Origin: Micromonospora sp. WMMD1155
Lineage (GTDB): Bacteria; Actinomycetota; Actinomycetes; Mycobacteriales; Micromonosporaceae
NCBI RefSeq assembly: GCF_029581275.1
Contig: NZ_CP120742.1
Location: 2,640,501 to 2,704,500, forward strand
Length of the DNA stretch: 64,000 nucleotides
Direction: 5' to 3'
In this document: one piece after another, positions 39,757 to 49,238 of the stretch
Numbering within the stretch: the first letter of the stretch is position 1
Layout: every line of letters starts with the position of its first letter
Position numbers and translations under genes: made by a program
Notes under the pieces: model-generated
Told to the model about the DNA's origin: nothing
Seen by the model: only the letters and a program-made list of their open reading frames with translations
The model's database searches: none

Positions 39757-40767
39757 TCACCCTACCCGCGACGAATACCGGCTGTCCGAGCCGGACCCGG
39801 GCACGCCGCACTCCGGACCACTCACCCAGGCCCACCGGGCCCCGGTCGCGTCGGTGAAACGGATGACCAGCGCCGGCTCGCCCTGGAACCGGGCGTAGTC
39901 CAGCAGCTCGACCACCAGCGGGCCGTTGCCGTGCTCCGCCGCCACGCTGGCCAGGCAGGTCGTCAACGCGGCCTCGTCGGTCAGCCGGGTCAGTTGCTCC
40001 GACCCGTCGGGCGAGGGACGGCGGCCGCCCTCGGCGTCCACCTCCGGCGCCGTTCCAGGCGCGGTTCCGGTCGCTCGGCTGGGAGTCGGCGCACGCTGCC
40101 TACCGACGCCCTGGTCGTTGCCGAGGATCTGCGGGGTGTAATCCGTACCGCTGCGCAGTGTCGGCCCGGTGGTGCGGGCCGCGTCGGCCCCCGCGGGGTC
40201 TGCGGGCGCGTTGGCCGGCCGGTCGAGGGCGCTGGTGCCGCTGGTGTCCTGTGAGGCGCTCCTGGAGAGTTGGGTGAGGCCGAGCGCGACAGCTACGACG
40301 GCGACCGCGCCGGCGGCCACCGGTCCGCCGCGGCGGACCCATTCGCGCCACCGCCGACCAGGCCCGGTGGATGCACGACGCCCCGACCTGGCCATCGTGG
40401 GGGTGACCGGGCGGCGGCCGCCCTGGGCCGGTACGACAGCTCGCGTCGCCGGGTCGCCGCCCGTGCCGGCCTCGTGCCCGGTGTGCTCCGGCACCGGGTC
40501 GCCGGATGTCGGCTCTGCGACGGACAGCGCGGCGGAGATGCGGTCGACGATCGCCCGCGGCATCTCCGGTGCCGGCTCGGCCCAGCGGGCCAGGCTCGCG
40601 CTGACCTCAGTCAACGCGGGTGCCAGCTGCGCGTACGCCTCGACCCAGGCCGGGTCCGTGGACACCAGTCGGGCGACTTCCTCCTGCTGCGGGGTGCCGT
40701 CCAACGCCCCGCCGAGGTAGTCAGCGAGGAGGTCGGCGTCGACCTCCCGGAACCCCTCGGTCGTCAC
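39757..40767 (-). CDS. Membrane anti-sigma factor paired with SigM
   Basis: 336 residues from GTG. Residues 1-80 are the cytoplasmic sigma-binding part (LADYLGGALDGTPQQEEVARLV); a single membrane helix GGPVAAGAVAVVAVALGLTQL lies at about 148-168; the outer part is Pro/Ala/Thr-rich, then a folded end TTCLASVAAEHGNGP to WAWVSGPECG with two Cys that might form a disulphide. No HxxxCxxC zinc motif is seen. The start overlaps the sigM stop (GTGA), the classical sigma-anti-sigma pair. Confidence 0.82.
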   Translation of the reverse strand: MTTEGFREVDADLLADYLGGALDGTPQQEEVARLVSTDPAWVEAYAQLAPALTEVSASLARWAEPAPEMPRAIVDRISAALSVAEPTSGDPVPEHTGHEAGTGGDPATRAVVPAQGGRRPVTPTMARSGRRASTGPGRRWREWVRRGGPVAAGAVAVVAVALGLTQLSRSASQDTSGTSALDRPANAPADPAGADAARTTGPTLRSGTDYTPQILGNDQGVGRQRAPTPSRATGTAPGTAPEVDAEGGRRPSPDGSEQLTRLTDEAALTTCLASVAAEHGNGPLVVELLDYARFQGEPALVIRFTDATGARWAWVSGPECGVPGSGSDSRYSSRVG

Positions 40768-41486
40768 GTGTCCTCCTGGTTGGCGTCCCGCCGGAACCGG
40801 CTCGACCTCGATCCGACGCCCTGTGCCGGGCCCGGGTTCCCCGGCGTGACGCCCGGCACGTCTCGGATCGGGCGGGCCGGATCCGCTCGGGGCGGGGGCG
40901 CGGCGGCCACGGTGGGGCGCAGGTGCCCGAGCATCACCGCCAGTCGGGCCCGACCCCGGGCACACCGGCTCTTCACCGTCCCCTCGGCGACGCCGAGGAT
41001 GCGGGCGACCTCGGCGACCGCGTAGCCCTGGACGTCCACCAACACCAGCGCCGCTCGCTGTTCGAGGGGCAGTGCGGCGAGCGCCTCACGGACCACCAGC
41101 GCGGTGTCGTGGTCCGGGGCCGCGGCGGCCGGCTCGGGCCCGCCGACACCTGAGCCGTCCTCGGTACGGTTGCCGTCCGGCAGCGGCACGGTGGGGTGTG
41201 CCTGCCGGCGGCGGATCCGGTCCAGACAGGCGTTCACCACGATGCGGTGCAGCCAGGTCGTGACGGCCGAGTCGCCCCGGAACCGGCCCGCGGCCCGGTG
41301 CGCGGACAGCAGCGCGTCCTGCAGAGCGTCGGCTGCCTCCTCGCGGTCACCGAGGGTTCGCAGGGCGACGGCCCAGAGCCGGTCGCGGTGCCGGCGGAAC
41401 AACTCGGCGAAGGCGTGCGGGTCACCGTCGACATGAGCACGCAGTAGCTCCAGGTCGGTGGCTGTCGCGTGCTCGTCCATCACCAT
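40764..41486 (-). CDS. sigM: ECF RNA polymerase sigma factor SigM
   Basis: 240 residues. Region 2 (DPHAFAELFRRHRDRLWAVALRTLGDREEAADALQDALLSAHR) and region 4 (LPLEQRAALVLVDVQGYAVAEVARILGVAEGTVKSRCARGRARL) are complete. C-terminal 45 residues are Pro/Arg-rich and disordered. Three closely spaced starts (41486, 41480) cannot be separated. Name follows the synteny with mycobacterial sigM; the regulon cannot be read from here. Confidence 0.9.
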   Translation of the reverse strand: MVMDEHATATDLELLRAHVDGDPHAFAELFRRHRDRLWAVALRTLGDREEAADALQDALLSAHRAAGRFRGDSAVTTWLHRIVVNACLDRIRRRQAHPTVPLPDGNRTEDGSGVGGPEPAAAAPDHDTALVVREALAALPLEQRAALVLVDVQGYAVAEVARILGVAEGTVKSRCARGRARLAVMLGHLRPTVAAAPPPRADPARPIRDVPGVTPGNPGPAQGVGSRSSRFRRDANQEDT

Positions 41487-41523
41487 GTCCAGCGGTTGCG
41501 GTGCCCGGACGACAGTGCCGGGT

Positions 41524-43083
41524 TCACGACCCCTGGACCGTGATCTCCTGCACCCCCAGCTTGAAACCACCCTCGGACGGTGGCAGTTCGGTGATCCAGA
41601 ACAGCAGGTACTGGTATTTCTTGTCGGCGTCGAAGCCGTTGAACGCCATGGTGGCGCCGTCGTGGTCCTCGAAGGGTTGCCCGATGAGGTCCGTGTAGTT
41701 GGCGACCAACTGCTTGTCGCCACTCGAGTTCGACGGCGGATTGGTCGTGCCGGACATGAGCTGGGCGGACGCGCCCGGTGCGGAGAGCACGGCCTGCACC
41801 GACTTGACGCTGTGCGGCTCGCCGAGGTCGAGCCAGACCCCCATGCCCTTCTTCAGGTTGCCGAAGTTGGGCCGGCCCTGGTACGTCTCGGTCTCCCAGC
41901 CCTTGTCCTCGTCACCGTCGATGACCTTCTCGGCCCCGCCGACCTCGCTGCGGTCCTTGCTGTCCGGGTCGATGATCCGGACATCCTTCACCACTAGCGG
42001 GCGCACCTGGTTCGCGGCCGGTGTGGCATCGCCGGCCGGTGCGCTGGACGTGGGAGCGGGAGGCTGGTTGGCCTGCGGGTCCTTGTCGCCGTCGTCGCCC
42101 AGGGTGCTGATCCCGATCAGGAGACCGACCAGGGCGACCACCAGCAGACCGGCGATGCCCAGGGCGACCTTGCGACCTCCGGCAGCGGCCAGCGGCGACG
42201 GCTCGTCGCCGGTTTCGGCGGCGAACCGCAGCGGCCCGCTGTTGTCGAGGTAGTGCTCCTCCTCGGCCGGCACGTCGAGTCGGGCCAACTCGGCGGCGAG
42301 CACGTCGGAGGACGGCGGAGCGATCTGCGCGTCGAGCAGATCCATCGTCAGGTCGTCCAGGTAAGCGGGCACGCCCGCACGGACCTGGCGGGGCGCCGCG
42401 AGGGCACCCGTGGCGTCCCGAACGGCGTCCGGGATGGCGGCGCGGCCGTGACCGGCGGTGGCGCCCCGCAGCGGTGCCTCGGCGTGCGGCCAGTAACCGG
42501 TCAGGGCGAAGTAGAGGACGCCGCCCACCGCCCGGATGTCGTTCTCCTGGCTGTCGTCGCCGTCGGTGCGGGCGTCCGCCAGGACGACTCGGCCCTCGTC
42601 ACTGATCATGACGGTGCCGGGGTGCACGTTTCCGTGCACCATGCCGGTGGCGTGCACCGCGGCGAGAGCGCTGGCGACGGCGTTGCCGATCGCGGTGGCC
42701 CGGGCCGGGTCCAGGGGGCCTTCGGCGGTGAGGTCCCGCAGGGACTGCCCGTCGACCCACTCGCGCACCACGTACGCCCGGTCGGCCTCGTCGATCGCGT
42801 CGTAGACGCCGACCAGGTTCGGGTGGATGACCCGGCTGGCCGCGACGGCGGCCTGAAGCATCTCGGTGGCGGAGTCGCCACCCGGGTAGCGCAGCACCAC
42901 CGCGACGGGACGGCGCAGGATGACGTCGACCCCACGCCAGACCAGCCGACCCGCGCTGTCGTTGTTGATGTGCTCAACCAGCTCGTACCGCTCGGCGAGG
43001 ACTTCACCGGCCGTGGGAGCACCGAAGGTCATGACCGGAGGAGCGCTTTCGTCCGCCTCCTGACCCTCGCCGACCTGGGTCAC
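41524..43083 (-). CDS. Membrane pseudokinase with extracellular discoidin-like domain
   Basis: 519 residues. A Ser/Thr-kinase-like domain (about 30-270) lacks the catalytic residues: the ATP-binding Lys position is Val (PVAVVLRY), HRD is HGN (residues 150-152), the following Asn is Thr (HPGTV) and DFG is DAR. One membrane helix at about 305-327 leads to an outer domain of 190 residues with VWLDLGEPHSVKSVQAVLS, resembling discoidin-type ligand-binding folds. In Mycobacterium a pseudokinase is fused to MurJ (MviN); here it is a separate gene next to murJ. I chose the GTG at 43083 (ribosome site GAGGGAGGACGG); ATG at 43133 and 43248 are alternatives. Confidence 0.85.
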   Translation of the reverse strand: MTQVGEGQEADESAPPVMTFGAPTAGEVLAERYELVEHINNDSAGRLVWRGVDVILRRPVAVVLRYPGGDSATEMLQAAVAASRVIHPNLVGVYDAIDEADRAYVVREWVDGQSLRDLTAEGPLDPARATAIGNAVASALAAVHATGMVHGNVHPGTVMISDEGRVVLADARTDGDDSQENDIRAVGGVLYFALTGYWPHAEAPLRGATAGHGRAAIPDAVRDATGALAAPRQVRAGVPAYLDDLTMDLLDAQIAPPSSDVLAAELARLDVPAEEEHYLDNSGPLRFAAETGDEPSPLAAAGGRKVALGIAGLLVVALVGLLIGISTLGDDGDKDPQANQPPAPTSSAPAGDATPAANQVRPLVVKDVRIIDPDSKDRSEVGGAEKVIDGDEDKGWETETYQGRPNFGNLKKGMGVWLDLGEPHSVKSVQAVLSAPGASAQLMSGTTNPPSNSSGDKQLVANYTDLIGQPFEDHDGATMAFNGFDADKKYQYLLFWITELPPSEGGFKLGVQEITVQGS

Positions 43084-43579
43084 CCGTCCTCCCTCGGTGA
43101 TCGTGTCGATCGATGGACCCGCACTGCTGGGCATGTGGCTTCCCGCTCTGCCGTTGAAGGAACCGGCCGACCGGTTTCGACGCGCAGCGTCGGCCCCTGC
43201 CGTACCCGTCGAGAGCGACCTTACCCGGGTTGCCCGTCTCCCCGACATGTCATCTTCCCGCCGCACCTGGCGGGTGCCCGGCAGTCGGAGAACTCGTCCG
43301 GTTACGACCGTTGTCAGCCACGTTGCTGGCACATGTACTAGCTAATCTACGGCTTCACCGCAAGTGACCGACGTCGGGGCTGGGCTGGTGGGACGCTCCC
43401 AACAACCGACGGGTTCCCACCGATCGGCCTGCCACGCTCAGCCGTACGGTTGGTTATCCACAGGCCGATGCGGTGGTTGACCGGCGAATCGCGGAGTTAT
43501 CCACAGGTGCATCCCCAGCCTGGTGATCCGCAGTGACGTTCTGTATGTGTGCCAACTTGTTGTGATCGGTTGCTGGCGA
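43084..43579. other. Gap between murJ and the pseudokinase gene, with two DnaA boxes
   Basis: About 500 bases (or 330 if the pseudokinase starts at 43248). It contains two perfect DnaA boxes (43454-43462, 43497-43505). On the minus strand TAGATT and TAGCTA near 43336-43350 could be -10 elements. No other gene is seen. Confidence 0.5.
43454..43505. promoter_or_regulatory. Pair of perfect DnaA boxes 23 kb from oriC
   Basis: TTATCCACA at 43454-43462 and 43497-43505, both in the same direction, 43 bases apart, each followed by G. They lie downstream of murJ and upstream of the pseudokinase promoter. Confidence 0.7.
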
Positions 43580-45328
43580 TCAGCGACCGAGGCGACGTCG
43601 GACCATGCCGACCACCTCGGTGATCTCACTGATCCGCAGCAGCATGGCCAGACCCAGGTAGGTCCCACCGATCACCGCTCCGCCGATCACCAGTTGGATG
43701 ACGGCCTGGGCCCAGCTCGGCGTTTCGCCACCGGGTAGCAGGTTGATCACGAGCAGGCCGACCAGCGCGGCGCCGAGCGCGGCGACCAGGACCCGGCCCA
43801 GGGTGCGCATGATGTGGCCCAGCCCGATCCGACCGACCCGCGGACGGAGCAGCCAGGCGGAGCCGATCGCCGCCGCCAGATACGAGACAGCGTTACCGAT
43901 CATCATCCCGGCCGCTGCGAAGTGGGCGGCGAACGCGGCGAACAGCACGATCTGCACGCCGATCCGCAGCGCCACGACCGGAATGTTGATCAACGCCGGG
44001 GTGCGGGTGTCCGGCAGGGCGTAGAAGGCGAAGGTGAAGAGCTGGCTGATCGCGAACGGCACCAGAGCGAGCGCGGCCAGCAGCAGCACCAGCGAGGTGT
44101 CGGCGGCGTTCTCGTCGCTGAACGCGCCGTAGCGGAACAGCACCACCGCTAGCGGGGTGGCGAGCACGGCGTAGCAGACGGCGATCGGAGCGAGCACCGC
44201 GGAGACCGTCCGGGTGCCCCGGGACAGGTCGGCGGCCACGTCGGCGTAGCGGCCGTCGGCGGCGGCGGCGCTCATCCGGGGCATCAACGCGGTGATGATC
44301 GAGACGGCGATGATGCCGTGCGCCATCATCAGCAGCAGGAAGACGTTGTTGTAGATCAGGGCGCCGGCGTCCCCGTCGCCCGCCCGGTTGAGCAGGTTGA
44401 ACAGCACGATCAGGCCGACCTGACTGACCGCCACGTAGCAGAACATCCAGCCGCCGAGCCGGCCCAGCTCACGCAGGCCGAGCGCGCGGAAGTCGAAGCG
44501 GAGCTTCCACCGGAAGCCGACCTTGCGCAGCGCCGGCAGCAGGCCGGCGGCCTGGATCGCGACACCGAGCAGGGTGCCACCGCTGATCAGGAGGATCCGG
44601 CCGGTGGTCATCTCGTCCGGCTTCACGATCTCCGCACCGAAGATCGCGATGTAGAGACCGGCGGTGGCGATCACCACGATGTTGTTGAGGATCGGCGCCC
44701 ACATCGGGGCGGCGAAGTGACCCCGGGTGTTGAGTACCGCGCTGATCAACGCGCTGAGGCCGGTGAAGAAGATCATCGGCAACATCAGGTACGACAGGCT
44801 GGTGACCAGCTCCTGGTAGTCCGCTCCGCGGTTGTCGCTGGTGTAGAGCTTGGTAAGCCAGCCCGCCGCCAGCACGGCCAGCAGGGCTGCTCCCGCCAGG
44901 GTCAGCACCGCGAGGGTCAACAGCCGCTGGGCGTACGCCTGGCCGCCGTCGGTGTCGACCTTGCGCCGACGGACCAGCACCGGGATCAGCACGCTGGTGA
45001 GGATTCCGCCGAGCAGGAACTCGTAGACCATTCCCGGCAGGATCTGCGCGGTGGTGTAGGCGTCACCGACCAGCGCCCCACCGAGCGCGGCGGTCAGCAC
45101 CAGCGTCCGCAGGAAGCCCGTACCCCGGCTGACCAGGCTGCCGATCGCCATCACCGCGCTGTTGGCTGCCGCGCTCGCCTCGCCCACCTGCTCCTGCGGC
45201 GGCGCGGTCGACTCCAGGGCCGGCTGGTTCAGCGGCTCGGCGGAGATGAAGGTGGCGCCGTCCCCGGGACGGATGCCAGGGCCGCCGTCGTTCGCGGCGT
45301 TGGCGCTGCGGTAGAGCCCGCCGCTCAT
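43580..45328 (-). CDS. murJ: MurJ (MviN) lipid II flippase
   Basis: 582 residues, about 14 membrane helices. Flips lipid II across the membrane. The MATE-like motif AAANSAVMAIGSLVSRGTGFLRTLVL is near the N-terminus and LLGGILTSVLIPVLVRR follows; Arg residues that line the cavity of the family (SRGTGFLR, NTRGHF) are present. A Pro/Gly-rich cytoplasmic N-tail of about 50 residues precedes the first helix. GGGAGG lies 10 bases before the ATG at 45328. Divergent from pcnA. It lacks the C-terminal pseudokinase fused in mycobacteria. Confidence 0.93.
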   Translation of the reverse strand: MSGGLYRSANAANDGGPGIRPGDGATFISAEPLNQPALESTAPPQEQVGEASAAANSAVMAIGSLVSRGTGFLRTLVLTAALGGALVGDAYTTAQILPGMVYEFLLGGILTSVLIPVLVRRRKVDTDGGQAYAQRLLTLAVLTLAGAALLAVLAAGWLTKLYTSDNRGADYQELVTSLSYLMLPMIFFTGLSALISAVLNTRGHFAAPMWAPILNNIVVIATAGLYIAIFGAEIVKPDEMTTGRILLISGGTLLGVAIQAAGLLPALRKVGFRWKLRFDFRALGLRELGRLGGWMFCYVAVSQVGLIVLFNLLNRAGDGDAGALIYNNVFLLLMMAHGIIAVSIITALMPRMSAAAADGRYADVAADLSRGTRTVSAVLAPIAVCYAVLATPLAVVLFRYGAFSDENAADTSLVLLLAALALVPFAISQLFTFAFYALPDTRTPALINIPVVALRIGVQIVLFAAFAAHFAAAGMMIGNAVSYLAAAIGSAWLLRPRVGRIGLGHIMRTLGRVLVAALGAALVGLLVINLLPGGETPSWAQAVIQLVIGGAVIGGTYLGLAMLLRISEITEVVGMVRRRLGR

Positions 45329-45439
45329 CTCCAGCCTCCCAGGGGTACGTCGGGTCGGACGACGACCCGCACGCCACAGACCATAGTCAACCCCCACCCG
45401 TTACCCGCGCCCGGCGGATCGGATCACACCCCGGCCCGA

Positions 45440-45445
45440 TAAGCT
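45440..45445 (+). promoter_or_regulatory. -10 element of pcnA
   Basis: TAAGCT fits TAnnnT and ends nine bases before the ATG at 45455, suggesting a leaderless or very short leader mRNA. Confidence 0.4.
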
Positions 45446-45454
45446 GGCGATCCC

Positions 45455-46915
45455 ATGTCCGAAGCCTCCGCTCCACACGCCGCCGACCGCCGCGAACTCA
45501 CCGCCGCGCAGCGCAACGCCGTCGCCGAACTGCTCCGAGTCTCCCCGGTCGCCGACGAGTTGGGCCGTCGCTTCGTCCGCGGCGGTCACGAGTTGCACCT
45601 GGTGGGCGGTTCGGTGCGCGACGCGCTGCTCGGCCGACTCGGGGACGACCTCGACTTCTGCACCGACGCGCACCCCGACGAGACGCTGCGCATCCTCAAG
45701 GGGTGGGCCGAGTCGATCTGGGAGACCGGTCGCGAGTTCGGCACCATCGGCGCGCAGCGCGACGGTCTCCGGCTGGAGATCACCACGTTCCGCGCCGAGT
45801 CGTACGACCAGATCAGCCGCAACCCGGTGGTGGTCTACGGCACCAGCCTCGACGAGGACCTGAAGCGGCGGGACTTCACCATCAACGCGATGGCGGTCAG
45901 CCTGCCGGAACACCGGTTCACCGATCCGCACGGCGGGTTGGACGACCTGTCGGCCAAGGTGATCCGTACCCCGAGCACCCCCGGTGAGTCGTTCGGCGAC
46001 GACCCGTTGCGGATGCTGCGGGCCGCCCGGTTCGCCGCCCAGCTGCGTTTCGCCGTGCACCCGGACGTGCACCGGGCGATGACCGAGATGTCGGCGGACC
46101 TGGACCGGATCACCGCCGAGCGGATCCGCGACGAGTTCACCAAGCTGCTCTGCGGCGCCGATCCGATCACCGGTCTGCGGCTGCTCGTCGACACCGGGTT
46201 GGCCGAGCGGTTCCTGCCGGAGCTGACCGGGTTGAAGCTGGAGATCGACGAGCACGCGCAGCACAAGGACGTCTACGAGCACACCCTGACGGTCGTCTCG
46301 AACGCCGTCTCGCACGAGGACGACGGGTGTGACTTCGTCCTGCGGATGGCCGCTCTCCTGCACGACGTGGGCAAGCCGGCGACGAAGGCCGTCGGGTCCG
46401 ACGGCCGGGTCAGCTTCCACCATCACGAGGTGGTCGGCGCGCGGCTGACCAAGGCCCGGATGAAGGCCATGCGGTACCCGAAGGAGATCACCGCGAAGGT
46501 GACCGCGCTGGTCGCGCTGCACCTGCGCTTCTACGGGTACGGGCGGGGCGAGTGGACCGACTCGGCGGTACGCCGCTACGTCGCGGACGCCGGTGACCTG
46601 CTGCCCCGACTGCACAAGCTGACCCGCTCGGACTGCACGACCCGCAACCGGCGCAAAGCCGCGCAGTTGGCCGCGGACTACGACGCGTTGGAGGAGCGGA
46701 TCGCCCGGATCGCGGCCGAGGAGGACCTGGCCCGCGTCCGCCCCGACCTGGACGGCAACGCGATCATGGAGCTGCTCGGCGTACCGCCGGGACCGGTGGT
46801 GGGTCGGGCCTGGAAGCACCTCAAGGAGCTGCGCCTCGAACACGGCCCGCTGGACCGTGACGCCGCCGAGGCCGAGCTGCTGCGCTGGGCCCGAGCCGAG
46901 GGCCTGGTCGACTAG
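45455..46915 (+). CDS. pcnA: CCA tRNA nucleotidyltransferase / poly(A) polymerase family
   Basis: 486 residues. Adds or repairs the CCA end of tRNAs, which matters here since the tRNA genes seen lack an encoded CCA. The head domain has LVGGSVRDALLG and DLDFCTDA (metal Asp pair); RRDFTINAMAV and FGDDPLRMLRAARFAAQL follow; a C-terminal HD domain has HTLTVVSNAV, LLHDVGKPAT and FHHHEVVGA. The HD-containing form is standard in actinobacteria. Leaderless-type promoter upstream. Confidence 0.93.
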   Translation: MSEASAPHAADRRELTAAQRNAVAELLRVSPVADELGRRFVRGGHELHLVGGSVRDALLGRLGDDLDFCTDAHPDETLRILKGWAESIWETGREFGTIGAQRDGLRLEITTFRAESYDQISRNPVVVYGTSLDEDLKRRDFTINAMAVSLPEHRFTDPHGGLDDLSAKVIRTPSTPGESFGDDPLRMLRAARFAAQLRFAVHPDVHRAMTEMSADLDRITAERIRDEFTKLLCGADPITGLRLLVDTGLAERFLPELTGLKLEIDEHAQHKDVYEHTLTVVSNAVSHEDDGCDFVLRMAALLHDVGKPATKAVGSDGRVSFHHHEVVGARLTKARMKAMRYPKEITAKVTALVALHLRFYGYGRGEWTDSAVRRYVADAGDLLPRLHKLTRSDCTTRNRRKAAQLAADYDALEERIARIAAEEDLARVRPDLDGNAIMELLGVPPGPVVGRAWKHLKELRLEHGPLDRDAAEAELLRWARAEGLVD

Positions 46916-46923
46916 CTGGATCT

Positions 46924-46960
46924 GACGGGCGCCGCCCCGCGTCGGGGGGCGGCACCCGTC
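46924..46960. terminator. Shared terminator of pcnA and flotillin
   Basis: GACGGGCGCCGCCCC pairs with GGGGCGGCACCCGTC with one mismatch around a seven-base loop, in the 56-base gap between the convergent genes. Confidence 0.7.
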
Positions 46961-46971
46961 GGCGTACGGCG

Positions 46972-48507
46972 TCAGCGGGTCTCGACGGCGGTCCCGTCCA
47001 CGGCCGGGGTGCCCTTGCCGGTCGAGGTGCCGTTGCCGGTCGGGGTAGACGCCGAGCCGAGCCGGGCCAGCAGACCGGCCAGGTCGATCCCGGTCAGGTC
47101 GCTGCCGAGTTGGAGCCCCTGGGCCACGTTGCCGGCCACCGACTTCGTCAGCGACGAGGCACCGTCGGTGGAGATGACAGTCATCTTGTCGATCGCCCCG
47201 ATCGGCGCGCTGGCTGCCTCCACCACCTGCGGCAGCACCCTGACCAGCAGGTCCAGCACCGCCGCCTCGCCGTACGCGGCGAACGCCTCGGCCTTGCGCG
47301 CCATCGCGTCCGCCTCGGCCTCACCCTTGGCCAGGATGGCCGCCGCCTCGGCCTGACCCTCCCGCTCCACCGCCTCGGCGATGGCGGAACGCCGACGCTG
47401 CTCGGCCTCACCCTCCTTGGCGCCCTCGATCGCGTTAGCCTCGGCGAGCGCGGCACGCCGGGCCCGCTCGCCCTCACCGGTGAGCCGCGCCTGTTCGGCG
47501 GCGGCCTGCGCGGCGGCGATCACCGACTGCCGCTGCGCGTCCGCGTGCAACACCGCCGCGTTGCGCGACGCCTCCGCCTCCTGCTCCACCTTGTACCGGG
47601 CCGCGTCAGCCGGCTTACGCACCTCGGTGTCGAGTTGGCGCTGCTTGAGTTCGGCGTTGCGCTCGGCGACCTTCTGCTGCTCGGAGAGGATCGCCTGGTC
47701 CCGTTCCGCCTGCGCGAGCGGGCCGGCGGCGGCGGACTTCGCCTTCGCCGCGTCGATCTCGGCCTGGATGCCGGCCTGCTTGAGGGCCAGGTTCCGGTTC
47801 GCCTCCGCGATCGCCTCCTCGGCGAGCAGCCGCTCCTGCTCGGCCTGCTGTCGGGCCCGCGCCTCGGCGATCGCCGCGTCCTTGAGCACCCGGGCGGCCT
47901 CCGGTCGACCCAGGTCCTGCAGGTAGGAGCCCTCGGCGAGGATGTCCTGGAGCTGGAACGTGTCCAGCACCAGACCCTGGTTGGTCATCGAGTGCTCGGC
48001 CTCCTCGGCCACGGCGCTGGCGAACGCCGCCCGGTCCCGGATGACCTCCTCGACGGTGAGCCGGCCGACGATCGAGCGCAGCGCGCCGGCGAGCACCTCG
48101 CGGGTGAAGTTGTCGATCTCGTCCTGTTGGTGCAGGAACCGCTGGGCGGCGGCCCGGATCGCGTCCTCGGTTCCGCCGACCTTGACGATCGCCACGCCGT
48201 GCAGATCGGCACGGATGCCCTGCTTGCTCACCGCGCCCCGGATGCCGACGTCGATCCGTCGGCTGGACAGGTCCAGGGACTGGAGCTTCTGCACCACCGG
48301 CAGCACGAACACCGACGCGCCCAGCACGACCTTCTGCCCGGAGGTGTCGGTCGACCGTCCGCCGTCGGCGGTCTGCGTGGTGCGGCCCTTGCGACCGGTG
48401 ACGATGAACGCCTCGTTCGGCCCGGCCACCTTGATTCGGGAGAGCACGAAGAGCACCAGGATCAGCGCGAGGAGGACCGCGCCGCCGATGGCGATTAACA
48501 GGGCCAT
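46972..48507 (-). CDS. floT: Flotillin-like SPFH/band 7 protein
   Basis: 511 residues. An N-terminal membrane helix (ALLIAIGGAVLLALILVLFVLS) is followed by the SPFH domain (about 30-200), a long Ala/Glu/Gln coiled coil (about 205-400, with EA-rich repeats) and a flexible Gly/Thr tail. Flotillins form ring or raft scaffolds at the membrane. Preceded on the strand by an NfeD-like gene 28 bases upstream, its usual partner. Confidence 0.9.
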   Translation of the reverse strand: MALLIAIGGAVLLALILVLFVLSRIKVAGPNEAFIVTGRKGRTTQTADGGRSTDTSGQKVVLGASVFVLPVVQKLQSLDLSSRRIDVGIRGAVSKQGIRADLHGVAIVKVGGTEDAIRAAAQRFLHQQDEIDNFTREVLAGALRSIVGRLTVEEVIRDRAAFASAVAEEAEHSMTNQGLVLDTFQLQDILAEGSYLQDLGRPEAARVLKDAAIAEARARQQAEQERLLAEEAIAEANRNLALKQAGIQAEIDAAKAKSAAAGPLAQAERDQAILSEQQKVAERNAELKQRQLDTEVRKPADAARYKVEQEAEASRNAAVLHADAQRQSVIAAAQAAAEQARLTGEGERARRAALAEANAIEGAKEGEAEQRRRSAIAEAVEREGQAEAAAILAKGEAEADAMARKAEAFAAYGEAAVLDLLVRVLPQVVEAASAPIGAIDKMTVISTDGASSLTKSVAGNVAQGLQLGSDLTGIDLAGLLARLGSASTPTGNGTSTGKGTPAVDGTAVETR

Positions 48508-48535
48508 ATGGAAGTCCCGTCTACGAGGGGGTTGA

Positions 48536-49078
48536 TCAGTAGGTCTCGACGTGCACGCTGGTCTCGCTGAGCGCCTGCACGACGAAGACCTGGGCGCCGA
48601 TCGGTATGGGCTGGTCCGCGCGGGCGCTGAGCTTGACCGGTTGGCCGGCGAGGCGGATCCGGACTTCGCCGTACCCGTCGACCGGCACCGGTGTGACGAC
48701 CAGGCCGAGCGCGCCGACCAGGTCGTCCCGGGTGGGGGTGGGGTCGGTGCGCATGTTGCGCGCCGCCCGGCTCAGCCGGGAGGCCAACCAGCCGGTGGGC
48801 ACGGCCGCGAGCACGCCGCCGACCACCGCGCCGACGACCATTCCCGGGGTACGCGCACCGAGCAGTTCGTTGACGATCGCCGCGCCGAACCCGAATGCTC
48901 CGGCGAAGCCGGCCACCGTCTCGACCGAGATCGGGCCGTCCACGTCGGCGTGCCCGAACTGGAACAGTTCGGTGCCGAGTAGGGCGAGCGCGAGCACCCC
49001 GATGCCCGCCCCACCGATGATCAGAAAGATCAGCGTCCCCGTTGCCACGACCTGCACGGTATCGACTTGGCGCAACAT
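48536..49078 (-). CDS. NfeD-like membrane protein
   Basis: 180 residues. Two membrane regions (LIFLIIGGAGIGVLALALLG and FGFGAAIVNELLG to VVGAVVGGVLAAVPTGWLAS) and a C-terminal OB-fold (about 110-180: LVGALGLVVTPVPVDGYGEVRIRL to VFVVQALSETSVHVE). This short NfeD1b type works with flotillin. Start at ATG 49078 is the best-placed of several; none has a strong ribosome site. Divergent from ogt. Confidence 0.8.
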   Translation of the reverse strand: MLRQVDTVQVVATGTLIFLIIGGAGIGVLALALLGTELFQFGHADVDGPISVETVAGFAGAFGFGAAIVNELLGARTPGMVVGAVVGGVLAAVPTGWLASRLSRAARNMRTDPTPTRDDLVGALGLVVTPVPVDGYGEVRIRLAGQPVKLSARADQPIPIGAQVFVVQALSETSVHVETY

Positions 49079-49238
49079 CCAACGGTCGCGCTCGACGCGG
49101 AGATGATCTTTTCGGGGCCGAGTGAAACGCGCCGATCGGGCCGCGGCGAAGGAGGCGACCCGGGTCGCCGAGGCGTGGCGTTCGACCGACGCTGGTAGCC
49201 GTGCCGGCAACGTCGCCCGGGTCGGGGAGAATGAGCTG

